Shown piece after piece: positions 1 to 9,210 of a stretch of DNA of 64,000 nt. Source of the DNA: Flavobacterium limnophilum (GTDB lineage Bacteria > Bacteroidota > Bacteroidia > Flavobacteriales > Flavobacteriaceae); NCBI RefSeq assembly GCF_027111315.2, contig NZ_CP114289.2, positions 1,054,001-1,118,000 on the forward strand, written 5' to 3'. The translations under genes and the position numbers were made by a program. Under the pieces are notes generated by a model. The model was not told where the DNA came from and ran no database searches. It saw only the letters and a program-made list of their open reading frames with translations. Positions within the stretch are counted from its first letter, which is position 1. The number at the start of each line of letters is the position of its first letter.

Positions 1-34
1 ATACGCAAAATAGTCCTTGCGGTTTGCGCATTCC

Positions 35-334
35 ATGATAAGAAACAACTGCTTTGGTAAAATTCATTTTCAATTCCGTATTAAAAAAAGCATACTGGTT
101 TTTAAAAAAGAATCATTTGCTGTCCGAAAGAGGCAAAATGGTCAAAAAAGAACGCTAGAGGTGCTCAGAAGCTTAAATAATGCCCTGAAACGGTCATCTG
201 AGAGCCTGAAACGGTCATCTGAGAGCCTGAAACAGTTATCTGAGAGCCTAAAACGGTCATCTGAGCACTTGAAACAGTCATCTGAAGGCCTGAAACAGTC
301 TTCGGACTGCCTGATGGATGCTTCGGACTGCTAA
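35..334 (+). CDS. Possible small repeat protein (doubtful)
   Basis: An open frame of about 99 codons from ATG 35; a TTG at 17 would add six residues. It ends with seven heptad repeats (LKRSSES, LKQSSEG and similar) encoded by the 21-bp array. The N-terminal third is basic and unremarkable, with no signal peptide or recognised domain. Leucine at the first position of each heptad could give an amphipathic helix or coiled coil. No family is recognised, and the frame may simply be open because the repeat length is a multiple of three. The window starts just upstream, so promoter context is missing. Confidence 0.25.
   Translation: MIRNNCFGKIHFQFRIKKSILVFKKESFAVRKRQNGQKRTLEVLRSLNNALKRSSESLKRSSESLKQLSESLKRSSEHLKQSSEGLKQSSDCLMDASDC
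185..331 (+). repeat. 21-bp tandem repeat, seven units
   Basis: Seven consecutive 21-bp units with consensus CTGAAACGGTCATCTGAGAGC; the first two are nearly identical and the last two have diverged. Because 21 is a multiple of three, the array stays open in one plus frame and would encode seven heptads of the type LKRSSES, ending in a TAA at 332-334. Whether it is translated is uncertain (see the overlapping ORF). There are no spacers, so it is not a CRISPR array. Confidence 0.85.
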
Positions 335-933
335 TTTTAAGCTTCTAAGGGATATCTTGCCTTATTTGCTGGTTTTTCAAAACAAAAGAATAGGGAATAG
401 GTTTAAAAAAAGGGGTATCGATTATTTGTTTTTTAGGGTGGTTTGATAAAAACAGAAATGAAATTTTGGGCATCCTCTTTAGGACACCTACTGAAAGGTC
501 GCTGCTCTGGAGCTTGTTTTTGGAGATTCCCATTTGCTACAAACAGCATATCCCGATGGGACAAAAATAGCTCCGTTAGGAGTGAACAGTTGATAGGGAA
601 TAGTAATTTTGTTGAATAAAGGGCCAGTGGAGCGAGCTGTTGCTTATTCTTGAAAATATTTTAGGGCAACAATGTTTGAAAACCAAAAAAGCGGTGAAAA
701 TCTGTAGCAAAATTTTTAAAATTTGTGTAATTTGTGGTTAAAGAGAATTATGCTTTTTAAAAGCGAATGCCGTGTAGCAATTAGTGTAATTGCTTCGCCT
801 ATTCGTCCCGATAATTATCGGGACTTGGGTCGTGGCTAACTTTTTTTCTTTTTTAAAAGCGAATGCCCTGAAACTACACTAAATCCCTTCAACAAAATTC
901 ACTAATTTTATACCCTCAAATTCAAACACCTCA
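335..933. other. Noncoding stretch with repeat element
   Basis: No convincing gene. The segment 759-869 carries two direct copies of AAAAGCGAATGCC (759-771 and 855-869) around a perfect 20-bp palindrome at 805-824 (GTCCCGATAATTATCGGGAC). The palindrome and its flank (about 775-850) recur in inverse orientation at about 20750-20825. The rest is AT-rich with no clear signal. Confidence 0.6.
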
Positions 934-1500
934 ATGAAGCTTTACATCAAAAACATGGTTTGTGCCCGTTGCGAAATGGCTGTGAGGGCAACATTGGAAC
1001 AACTGCAAATTCCAGTGCTTTCAATCCAATTGGGCGAAGTGGAACTGGCCGGAAACTTGGAGGAAAGCGAAAAGCAAATCTTGGCAAAAAACCTGAATGC
1101 CCTTGGATTCGAACTGTTGGACGATAAAATCAGCAAGACCATCGAACGCATCAAGAACTTGATAATTGATTTGGTGCATTATCAAAACGAGAAACTGAAA
1201 ATCAATTTATCGACTTATTTGGCCGAGGATTTAATGCAGGATTACAGTACTTTGAGCAACCTTTTCTCTGAAACCGAAGGCGTCACGATCGAGCATTATT
1301 TCATTGCCCAAAAAATTGAAAGAGCAAAAGAATTGTTGCTATACAACGAACTGACCTTGAGCGAAATTGCCATTCAACTCAATTACAGCAATGTGGCGCA
1401 CCTGAGCAACCAGTTCAAGAAAGTAACGGGTTTCACGCCCAGCCATTTCAAGAAATTGAAGGAAGTCAAGCGAAAGCAAATCGATGATTTAATTGATTAA
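934..1500 (+). CDS. HMA-domain AraC-family regulator, likely copper-responsive
   Basis: This is a 188-residue protein fusing a heavy-metal-associated-like domain to an AraC-type DNA-binding domain. Residues 1-70 resemble HMA, with the metal-binding CxxC intact at Cys10 and Cys13 (NMVCARCEM). Residues about 85-180 form the two-HTH AraC domain, with the pattern LTLSEIAIQLNYSNVAHLSNQFKKVTG typical of the second helix-turn-helix seen as spaced segments. It lies 310 bp upstream of, and in the same orientation as, a CopA-type ATPase. It probably senses Cu(I) or a similar soft metal through the CxxC and controls the transporter. This arrangement is common in Bacteroidota. Metal identity and regulatory sign are inferred. 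Confidence 0.85.
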   Translation: MKLYIKNMVCARCEMAVRATLEQLQIPVLSIQLGEVELAGNLEESEKQILAKNLNALGFELLDDKISKTIERIKNLIIDLVHYQNEKLKINLSTYLAEDLMQDYSTLSNLFSETEGVTIEHYFIAQKIERAKELLLYNELTLSEIAIQLNYSNVAHLSNQFKKVTGFTPSHFKKLKEVKRKQIDDLID

Positions 1501-1513
1501 CCTGTTAATTTAG

Positions 1514-1690
1514 TTTTTTAAACGCATAGAAACATAGATTGTGTTGATAAACCAAGACGTTTCACTTAGAGATAGTAAATCATGGTTGAAGTAAAACCAA
1601 GGATAGATTTTACTTCGACTATGTTCTCTAAAATGAAGTGAAACGACTCATTGAGACCAACAATAGCTATGTTTCTATGTGTTTAAAAAA
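1514..1690. repeat. Long imperfect inverted repeat (MITE-like hairpin)
   Basis: The whole regulator-copA gap folds on itself. The ends pair as TTTTTTAAACGCATAGAAAC with its complement at about 1671-1690, and the inner segments CGTTTCACTT..AGAGA and CATGGTTGAAGTAAAA also find partners at 1622-1652 and 1608-1623. The centre lies near 1602. Arms are about 85 nt with small bulges. It could be a miniature inverted-repeat element, a 3' processing hairpin of the regulator mRNA, or an attenuator before copA. Confidence 0.8.
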
Positions 1691-1810
1691 GAAAAAGATT
1701 TATGTTGAACAGTTTAATTTATAAATGATGCAAAACTTTCCCAAAATTGTACAACAACTACAAACAGTTTCCTTCGGATATTTGTACTGTAAATTCAAAC
1801 ATTCAATCAA

Positions 1811-4315
1811 ATGACACATACTTATACCATTACCGGGATGTCCTGCAACGGCTGTAGAACCAAGGCAGAAAAAGCCCTGAACGAAATAGAGGGAGTGGAG
1901 GCCACGGTTTCATTGGATCCGCCCATGGCGACGATTACTTCTGAAAAACCGGTTTCCGTATTCAAACTCCAAAAAGCATTGTATTCGGCAGGAAATTATA
2001 TCATTGGCGAAAGCGGTGAACCCAATGAAAATTCCATTTATGCCACGCCAACGCCCAGCGAAATGAAGCCTGTCGATTTGCCCAAAAGTGCTGCTGGAAA
2101 ATACTATTGCCCGATGTTTTGCGAAGGCGACAAAGTCTATGACGAGCAAGTGGGTTGCCCCGTTTGCGGAATGGATTTGGTTAAAGCTCCCGAATTGATT
2201 GCTGCCAAAACGAGCTACACTTGCCCGATGCATCCCGAAGTCGTGCAAGACAAACCCGGAGATTGCCCCATTTGCGGAATGGATTTGGTTCCAATGCAAG
2301 CCGTGGACGAGGAAGAAAACGGGGCCTACAAAGACTTGTTGCAAAAAATGAAAATAGCCTTGCTGTTCACCATTCCTGTTTTTATTATTTCGATGATGGA
2401 AATGCTGCACAACAATCCGTTGTTGCAAATCATGGAAACCCAAAAATGGAATTGGGTGCAATTTATTTTGGCACTTCCGGTAGTTTTTTATGCGGGTTGG
2501 ATGTTCTTTGTCAGGGCTTGGAAATCCATCCTGACCTGGAATCTCAACATGTTTACGCTCATCGGAATAGGAACCGGTGTTGCTTTTCTGTTTAGTGTGG
2601 CGGGATTGTTGTTTCCCGATTATTTCCCCGAAGAATTCAAGCATCACGGCACGGTTTCACTTTATTTTGAAGCTTCGGTGGTGATATTGACCTTGGTTTT
2701 GTTGGGACAATTGATGGAAGCCAAAGCCCACGGACAAACCAACAAAGCCATCAAGGAACTACTGAAACTCGCTCCAACCCAAGCCACTTTGGTCGTTGAT
2801 GGAAAAGACAAAGTCATTTCGATTCACGACATCAAGAAAGGCGATTTTTTGCGCGTAAAACCCGGAGAAAAAATCCCCGTCGACGGCAAAATAACCGATG
2901 GCGAAAGCACCATAGACGAATCGATGATTTCGGGTGAACCCATTCCTGTTGATAAAAAGATTGGCGATGCCGTGATTGCAGGAACGATAAACGGCAACAA
3001 ATCCTTCCTGATGCTGGCCGAAAAAGTGGGTTCGGAAACCCTGCTTTCGCAAATTGTGCAAATGGTCAATGATGCCAGTCGTTCGAGGGCACCCATCCAG
3101 AAACTGGCCGACAGCATTGCCAAATATTTCGTGCCAACCGTGGTGGGAATTGCAATAGTTACCTTTATTGTTTGGGCGAATTTTGGACCAGAACCCGCCA
3201 TGGTTTACGGTTTCATTAATGCCGTGGCAGTTTTGATTATTGCTTGTCCGTGTGCTTTGGGATTGGCCACGCCAATGTCCGTTATGGTTGGAGTAGGCAA
3301 GGGCGCACAATCGGGAGTCTTGATCAAAAATGCCGAAGCTTTGGAAAACATGAACAAAGTAAACGTCTTGATTACCGATAAAACCGGAACGATTACGGAA
3401 GGAAAACCATCGGTAGAAAAAGTATTTTCATCGAATAATGAAGAAGCGGATTTGTTGCAAAACATTGCTTCCTTGAACCAATACAGCGAACATCCTTTGG
3501 CACAAGCCGTGGTGAATTATGCCAAAGCAGCAACTATTTCTTTGATGGAAGTGAAGGATTTCGAAGCCGTTTCCGGCAAAGGCGTCATTGGAACGGTGTC
3601 CAACAAGAAAGTGGCTTTGGGAAACAAGAAGTTGATGGAGCAAGTGAATTCAACTGTTTCCGAAGATTTGGAAACCAAGATCATTGCCGAACAAAAACTG
3701 GGAAAAACGGTTTCCTATATTGCCGTTGATGGCATTGCCGTAGGTTTTGTTTCCATTTCCGATAAAATAAAAGCCACAAGTGCCGAGGCTGTCAAAGAAT
3801 TGATGCGTCAGGGAATGGAAGTGATCATGTTGACGGGAGATAACGAAAATACCGCAAAAGCGGTCGCCGACGAACTGCATTTGAGCCGTTTTATCGCCAA
3901 TTGTTTGCCCGAAGACAAGCTCAGGGAAATCAAACGCCTGCAAGCCGAAGGGAAAATCGTGGCTATGGCCGGCGACGGAATCAATGACGCTCCAGCATTG
4001 GCACAAGCCGACATCGGAATCGCGATGGGAACCGGAACGGACGTGGCGATTGAAAGTGCCAAAATAACCTTGGTAAAAGGCGATTTGCAAGGCATCGTGA
4101 AAGCCAAAAACCTGAGCCACGCAGTAATGAACAACATCAAACAGAACTTGTTTTTTGCGTTCATCTACAATGTTTTGGGAATTTCGGTGGCTTCGGGAAT
4201 CTTGTATCCCGTTTTTGGATTGTTGCTGTCGCCGATGATTGCTGCTGCCGCGATGAGTTTTAGCTCGGTTTCCGTAATCGTGAATTCGTTGCGATTGAGG
4301 AGTTTTAAAATGTAA
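1811..4315 (+). CDS. copA: Copper-translocating P-type ATPase (CopA type)
   Basis: This 834-residue P1B-type ATPase exports Cu(I) or a related soft metal across the inner membrane. An HMA domain occupies residues 1-70 (GMSCNGC). Two consecutive Cys-rich modules follow, each of the form CPM..CPxCGMDL (about residues 98-122 and 138-162), a metal-binding module often found in Bacteroidota ATPases. The transmembrane metal site is Cys479-Pro-Cys481 (ACPCALGLATP). The phosphorylated aspartate is Asp523 in DKTGT. TGES-like (ISGEPIP) and GDGINDAPAL hinge motifs are present. Length and order fit a full transporter. The upstream HMA-AraC gene is the likely regulator. A silver or other divalent-metal preference cannot be excluded. 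Confidence 0.93.
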   Translation: MTHTYTITGMSCNGCRTKAEKALNEIEGVEATVSLDPPMATITSEKPVSVFKLQKALYSAGNYIIGESGEPNENSIYATPTPSEMKPVDLPKSAAGKYYCPMFCEGDKVYDEQVGCPVCGMDLVKAPELIAAKTSYTCPMHPEVVQDKPGDCPICGMDLVPMQAVDEEENGAYKDLLQKMKIALLFTIPVFIISMMEMLHNNPLLQIMETQKWNWVQFILALPVVFYAGWMFFVRAWKSILTWNLNMFTLIGIGTGVAFLFSVAGLLFPDYFPEEFKHHGTVSLYFEASVVILTLVLLGQLMEAKAHGQTNKAIKELLKLAPTQATLVVDGKDKVISIHDIKKGDFLRVKPGEKIPVDGKITDGESTIDESMISGEPIPVDKKIGDAVIAGTINGNKSFLMLAEKVGSETLLSQIVQMVNDASRSRAPIQKLADSIAKYFVPTVVGIAIVTFIVWANFGPEPAMVYGFINAVAVLIIACPCALGLATPMSVMVGVGKGAQSGVLIKNAEALENMNKVNVLITDKTGTITEGKPSVEKVFSSNNEEADLLQNIASLNQYSEHPLAQAVVNYAKAATISLMEVKDFEAVSGKGVIGTVSNKKVALGNKKLMEQVNSTVSEDLETKIIAEQKLGKTVSYIAVDGIAVGFVSISDKIKATSAEAVKELMRQGMEVIMLTGDNENTAKAVADELHLSRFIANCLPEDKLREIKRLQAEGKIVAMAGDGINDAPALAQADIGIAMGTGTDVAIESAKITLVKGDLQGIVKAKNLSHAVMNNIKQNLFFAFIYNVLGISVASGILYPVFGLLLSPMIAAAAMSFSSVSVIVNSLRLRSFKM

Positions 4316-4386
4316 TTGCGGGTTTTATTGCACCAAAGCATTGCATTTGCTTTAAGTGTCTCCAACACAGCCCGAGCATTGTCTAT

Positions 4387-4449
4387 TTGTCATTCTGGAA
4401 GCGTCTCCAAAAACAATAGCAAGACTATTAAGACGTTCCAGCGTGACAA
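4387..4449. repeat. Inverted repeat
   Basis: Arms TTGTCATTCTGGAAGCGTCT (4387-4406) and AGACGTTCCAGCGTGACAA (4431-4449) pair with few mismatches around a 24-nt loop. It sits about 70 bp after copA. It lacks a T-run and so is not a standard terminator; similar hairpins are scattered between genes in flavobacteria. Confidence 0.7.
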
Positions 4450-4572
4450 TTGTCAAGAATAAAATGGACCTGAATATTTTAACTTGAAAATTACAAGAAT
4501 TAATCTAGTACAGATTAAAAGGGAATACCCCATAATAAAAGCTGGTTTTTAAATTTGCACACTTAGTTTGCG

Positions 4573-4580
4573 TATATTTG
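4573..4580 (+). promoter_or_regulatory. Candidate -7 promoter element (TATATTTG)
   Basis: TATATTTG matches the Bacteroidota TAnnTTTG consensus 72 bp before the start of the large sensor gene. A TTTG 15 bp upstream could serve as the -33 element, though the spacing is slightly short. Confidence 0.4.
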
Positions 4581-4651
4581 TAATGTAAGCACCTATTAAA
4601 AGGAGTGGTTAATAAAGAACTATTTAAACCTTATCCAAAAAAATAGGTGAA

Positions 4652-7600
4652 ATGAAACCAAGTCCTCCCTCAAAAAAAACGCAAATTCATACGGAATCTA
4701 CAACAAAAGAGACAAATTCCAACTCACAACCCAGCCAGGCTGTTGACACTGTGAAGAAAGAAGTTAAAAAGTCTTTCACCGTGGTAGCCATTGGTGCCTC
4801 GGCCGGTGGACTTGAAGCCATAACCCAACTGTTGCAAAATTTATCACCAACAACCGGCATGGCCTTTATTTATGTCCAACATTTGAGCCCGGATCACAAG
4901 AGCATGCTTACCCCCATTTTATCAAAAAAAACCCAAATGAAAGTTCAGGACATTGATGATATGGAAAAATTGATTCCAAACAATGTTTTTATCATTCCAT
5001 ACAACAAAGGAATTGAAGTCGTAGATGGACATATCAAATTAATTCCCCGTACAAGAGGCGGTTCAGCGATATCAATAGACATACTCTTTTCGTCATTGGC
5101 AGAGACACACAAAGAAAATGTCATTGGAGTCATATTATCCGGTAGTGCCCATGATGGAACCATTGGGTTGAGAGACATCAAACAGGCTGGTGGACTGACT
5201 TTTGCGCAAGATGACTCGGCGAGATTTACCAGTATGCCCAATTCTGCCATTGCAGATGGCACGGTGGATTATGTCATGTCTCCAGCCGAAATTGGAAAAG
5301 AATTGTCTCGAATGAGTAAAAATCCTTTGGAGGTTCGAACTGTGCCAAAAAAAGTTTCCACACTTGATCTTGACAACAACAATCCCGATTTAAAAAATAT
5401 TATACAGTATTTGCACAAGAAAAAAAACGTTGATTTTAGTCATTATAAAATGAATACCATCAAGAGACGAATTCAGCGAAGAATGCTCATCAATAAATCG
5501 AAAACACTAAAAGATTACGGCCAATTGCTGGCTAAAGATGCCAACGAAGCCGATTTATTATACCAGGATTTACTCATTAATGTCACTTCTTTCTTTAGGG
5601 ATCCCGATGCTTTTTCATTGTTGAAAAGCACTATTTTACCTAAATTATTAAAATCGAAAGAGTCCGGAGAAACGCTCCGAATCTGGGTGGTGGCCTGCGC
5701 AATCGGCGAGGAAGTTTATACGATTGCCATGCTCTTGTTGGAAATCAAGGAAGAAACCAAGATTGACATTCCTTTCCAGATTTTTGCCTCCGACTTGAGT
5801 ACGGAAGCCATTCGTGCAGCACGAATTGGAGAGTACACCACCGAACAGATTTCCAACCTGAGCCCTGAAAGATTAGAGCGTTTTTTCACGAAATCAAAAA
5901 ACAAATATCGCATTGTAAAATTGCTTCGTGATGTCTGCGTTTTTGCACATCACAATATCTTGCGTGATCCACCATTTTCCCGAATTGATTTTATCAGTTG
6001 TCGCAACATGCTTATTTATATGGACATAACCGCCCAGAAAAAAGTAATGTCCACTTTTCATTATGCCCTTAATGATGGCGGTTGTTTAATGCTTGGCAAA
6101 TCCGAAACTATTGGAGCCTCTGCCCAACTTTTTACAACCATTGACAAGAAATACAAATTGTATTCCCGCAAAAAAAATTCGACTCACAGAGCAATACCTA
6201 ATCTAACTTTCCGTAATTCTTACCCAGCCATGCCTGATAAAATTAGCAACCCAAATGTCCCGTTAAAAAAAACACCTCTTTCCACTAGCGGAAATCTGGG
6301 TAGTGCTTTTGATGCTGTGCTGTTGGAACATCATGTACCGGCAAGCGTCATCATCAATCATGATTTGGAAATTCTTCAGTTCAGGGGGCCAACGACATCA
6401 TTTTTACAACATTCATCGGGAAAAGCCAGTTTCAATATCTTGAAAATGGTGCATCTTGAAATAACTTTTGAGTTGCGCAATGCCATTCACCATGCCATCA
6501 AAACCAAGAAACCCGTTCGGAAAATGGGAATAGAAATGAATCGGGACTTGAACGAAAACACCATTCAAATCGTAAACATTGAAGTTATTCCGCTTACGTT
6601 AGAAGGCGAAGAACCTTTGTTGATAGTGATTTTTACAGGTCAGCAACAAATTGAATTTGATGAGGATCCCAAAAAAGCAAAACAAAAAAATTCGATTGCC
6701 AAAGACCGACGCATCAAAAAACTGGAAGAAGAATTAGCCTGCGCCCGTGCCGACATGGGTTCCATAACCCACGACCAGGAAGCGGCAAATGAGGAATTGC
6801 AAAGTGCCAACGAAGAAATTATTTCCAGCAATGAAGAACTTCAGAGCTTGAACGAAGAACTGGAAACCTCCAAAGAGGAAATAGAATCCACCAATGAAGA
6901 ACTCACCACGAGCAATCAAGAATTACATGCCCGAATTCAGCAAGTGGAAGAATTAAATAATTATAACGAAGCCATACTTTCGACGGTACACGAACCTGTA
7001 TTGGTATTGGACAAAGACATTAAAATAAAATCTGCAAATAAATCCTTCTACAAAACCTTTCAGGTAACCGAAGCCGAAAGCATTGGAAAATCATTGTACA
7101 AACTAGGAAACAATCAATGGAACATTCAAGGACTACGAGAATTATTAGAAGAAATTGTGCCCAATAACAATAGTTTTTTTGATTTTGAAGTAGAGCATGT
7201 TTTTCCCAAAATCGGCACGAAAACCATGTTGCTCAACGCCCATAGAATTGTGCAACAAAGCATCAATGAAGAATTGATTGTGCTGACCATGGTGGACATC
7301 ACGGAGGTAAGAAGACTGGCTATTGAACTACAAATACGAGAAAAGAAAGCACTCCAAAAACAATTGGAAGTAGAACATAAGGCACTCAAACTTATTGAAG
7401 ATAGTAACGAACGATATAATTTGATGCTGATGCAATCGCCTTTTTCTATTGCTATTTTAAAGGGAAAAGATATGATTGTTGATCTTGCTAATGATAGTAT
7501 TAAACAATTTTGGGGAAAGGGAGATTCTGTTGAAGGCAAACCAATACTAGAAATTTTACCTGAAATAAAAGATAGTATTTTCCCTAAATTACTCGATGAA

Positions 7601-8959
7601 GTTTATATAACAGGAATTCCGTTTGAAGGCTATGAACTTCTCTCTCCTATAATGCGCAAAGGTAAGTTAGAAGATGGTTATTTTAATTTTGTTTACCAGC
7701 CTTACCTTGAAGCTGATAAATCCATTTCGGGAATTACCATTATCGCTTACGAGGTTACCGATCATCATAATGTTAAAGAGGAATTGATTGCTTCCAAAGA
7801 TATTGCAGAGCATAAAACGCACATTGCGGAAGAAGCCTTAAAATTCAAGCAACAATTTTTATCGAATATGAGTCATGAAATCAGGACTCCCATGAATTCG
7901 ATTGTTGGATTTACCAACGTGATATTGAAAACTGAGTTGAATGGAAAGCAAAAAGAATATATCGATGCCATCAAGAAATCGGGCGAATCCCTGATTGTTC
8001 TAATCAATGACATTCTTGACCTTGCCAAAGTCGATTCAGGGAAAATGACATTTAGCCAGAACCCGTTTTGCCTAGAAGAAACTATTTTGGACATATTTAG
8101 TTTGTTGGGGCATAAATGTCAAGAAAAAAACCTGGAACTCATAAAAGCATACGACGATTCCATTCCTAAAACACTACTTGGAGATGCGGCTCGTTTGAGA
8201 CAAATAATTTTAAATTTAATCAGCAATGCCGTAAAATTTACCCACAAAGGCCAAGTAACAGTCAAAATCAGTATTGACAATGAAGAAGCAGAAAAAATTA
8301 CCCTGAAATTCGCGGTAAAAGATACTGGCATTGGAATTCCAAAAAACAGGCTAAATGACATTTTTTATAATTTCGAACAAGCATCCGATAAAATCACCCA
8401 ACAATATGGAGGTACCGGTCTGGGACTTTCCATTGTAAAACAGTTGGTAGAACTGCAAGGAGGCTCACTTTTTGTGGAAAGCAAAGAGGGAGAAGGATCT
8501 ACCTTTAGTTTTTTGATGCCTTTTTTCAAAACGACGGAAACGATAACAAAAGAACTCTGCACGACTTTGAATATAGAAAACAAAATGCAAAATATCAGTG
8601 TTCTTGTGGCGGAAGACATTACTTTAAATCAAATGCTGATAAGAATAATTTTGGACGATTTTGGGTTTGAATGCGATATTGCCGAAAATGGCAAAGTGGT
8701 TTTGGAAAAATTACTCGAAAAAGAGTATGACATTATTCTAATGGATTTACAAATGCCTGAAATGAATGGTTTTGAAACCACGGATTACATCCGAAACAAG
8801 CTGCATCTGACAATACCCATCATAGCACTTACCGCCGATGTCACGTCCATAGATATCGAAAAATCCAAAAAAATAGGCATGAATGATTATGTTTCCAAAC
8901 CTATTGACGAACAACTTTTGTACAGCAAAATTATTACGCAAATCAACAAAAAAAACTAA
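4652..8959 (+). CDS. CheB-CheR-PAS-histidine kinase-receiver hybrid sensor
   Basis: A 1435-residue multidomain signalling protein with no signal peptide or obvious membrane segment. After a polar leader comes a CheB methylesterase domain (about 42-220) with Ser50 (GASAGG), His77 and Asp168 in catalytic positions. A CheR methyltransferase region follows (about 255-510), whose SAM loop reads ACAIGEEVY instead of the usual GCSTGEEPY. A coiled coil rich in NEEL repeats (about 690-770), two PAS-like regions, a HisKA domain with His1075 (MSHEIRTP), an HATPase domain with GTGLGLSIV, and a C-terminal receiver with Asp1365 complete it. Such CheB-CheR kinases are frequent in Bacteroidota and usually act outside flagellar chemotaxis. 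No chemotaxis genes are nearby, so input and target are unknown. Confidence 0.9.
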   Translation: MKPSPPSKKTQIHTESTTKETNSNSQPSQAVDTVKKEVKKSFTVVAIGASAGGLEAITQLLQNLSPTTGMAFIYVQHLSPDHKSMLTPILSKKTQMKVQDIDDMEKLIPNNVFIIPYNKGIEVVDGHIKLIPRTRGGSAISIDILFSSLAETHKENVIGVILSGSAHDGTIGLRDIKQAGGLTFAQDDSARFTSMPNSAIADGTVDYVMSPAEIGKELSRMSKNPLEVRTVPKKVSTLDLDNNNPDLKNIIQYLHKKKNVDFSHYKMNTIKRRIQRRMLINKSKTLKDYGQLLAKDANEADLLYQDLLINVTSFFRDPDAFSLLKSTILPKLLKSKESGETLRIWVVACAIGEEVYTIAMLLLEIKEETKIDIPFQIFASDLSTEAIRAARIGEYTTEQISNLSPERLERFFTKSKNKYRIVKLLRDVCVFAHHNILRDPPFSRIDFISCRNMLIYMDITAQKKVMSTFHYALNDGGCLMLGKSETIGASAQLFTTIDKKYKLYSRKKNSTHRAIPNLTFRNSYPAMPDKISNPNVPLKKTPLSTSGNLGSAFDAVLLEHHVPASVIINHDLEILQFRGPTTSFLQHSSGKASFNILKMVHLEITFELRNAIHHAIKTKKPVRKMGIEMNRDLNENTIQIVNIEVIPLTLEGEEPLLIVIFTGQQQIEFDEDPKKAKQKNSIAKDRRIKKLEEELACARADMGSITHDQEAANEELQSANEEIISSNEELQSLNEELETSKEEIESTNEELTTSNQELHARIQQVEELNNYNEAILSTVHEPVLVLDKDIKIKSANKSFYKTFQVTEAESIGKSLYKLGNNQWNIQGLRELLEEIVPNNNSFFDFEVEHVFPKIGTKTMLLNAHRIVQQSINEELIVLTMVDITEVRRLAIELQIREKKALQKQLEVEHKALKLIEDSNERYNLMLMQSPFSIAILKGKDMIVDLANDSIKQFWGKGDSVEGKPILEILPEIKDSIFPKLLDEVYITGIPFEGYELLSPIMRKGKLEDGYFNFVYQPYLEADKSISGITIIAYEVTDHHNVKEELIASKDIAEHKTHIAEEALKFKQQFLSNMSHEIRTPMNSIVGFTNVILKTELNGKQKEYIDAIKKSGESLIVLINDILDLAKVDSGKMTFSQNPFCLEETILDIFSLLGHKCQEKNLELIKAYDDSIPKTLLGDAARLRQIILNLISNAVKFTHKGQVTVKISIDNEEAEKITLKFAVKDTGIGIPKNRLNDIFYNFEQASDKITQQYGGTGLGLSIVKQLVELQGGSLFVESKEGEGSTFSFLMPFFKTTETITKELCTTLNIENKMQNISVLVAEDITLNQMLIRIILDDFGFECDIAENGKVVLEKLLEKEYDIILMDLQMPEMNGFETTDYIRNKLHLTIPIIALTADVTSIDIEKSKKIGMNDYVSKPIDEQLLYSKIITQINKKN

Positions 8960-9037
8960 AATACCGTTTTGAATACGGCTTCACGTTTAAAATTTTCAGA
9001 CTCTAATTTGCTTCGCTTTTTCGCTATATTAAGGAAT

Positions 9038-9178
9038 CGTCTGTCAGTTCGAGGCATAATTTTTATTCTAAAATAGCAATATAATATCGAGAACGCTACT
9101 ATTATAGGCTTCTCGATTCAATCATTCAATCTATAATTAAAGCTCTTGCATTACTATTAAAACAACTCGAAGAGACGG
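9038..9178. repeat. Palindromic repeat element, copy 1
   Basis: About 141 bp, bounded by CGTCTGTCAGTTCGAG on the left and ACTCGAAGAGACGG on the right, which are inverted relatives. Internally it has ATCGAGAAC..TAGGCTTCTCGAT and GCATTACTATTAAAA. A second copy with the same layout lies at 10747-10889, on the other side of the RimB-RimK gene. Confidence 0.75.
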
Positions 9179-9210
9179 ATAAAAGTCATGACTTAATGAC
9201 ATTCACAATG

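Noticed and set aside
185..331. Short regular repeats resembling a CRISPR array
   Set aside because: Units are directly adjacent with no unique spacers, and no cas gene is present.
1910..2647. 245-codon minus-strand ORF inside copA
   Set aside because: Antisense shadow rich in His, Phe and Asn with no domain; copA is clearly the real gene.
4652..8959. CheB and CheR domains as evidence of flagellar chemotaxis
   Set aside because: They are parts of one sensor kinase; no che or flagellar genes occur in the window.
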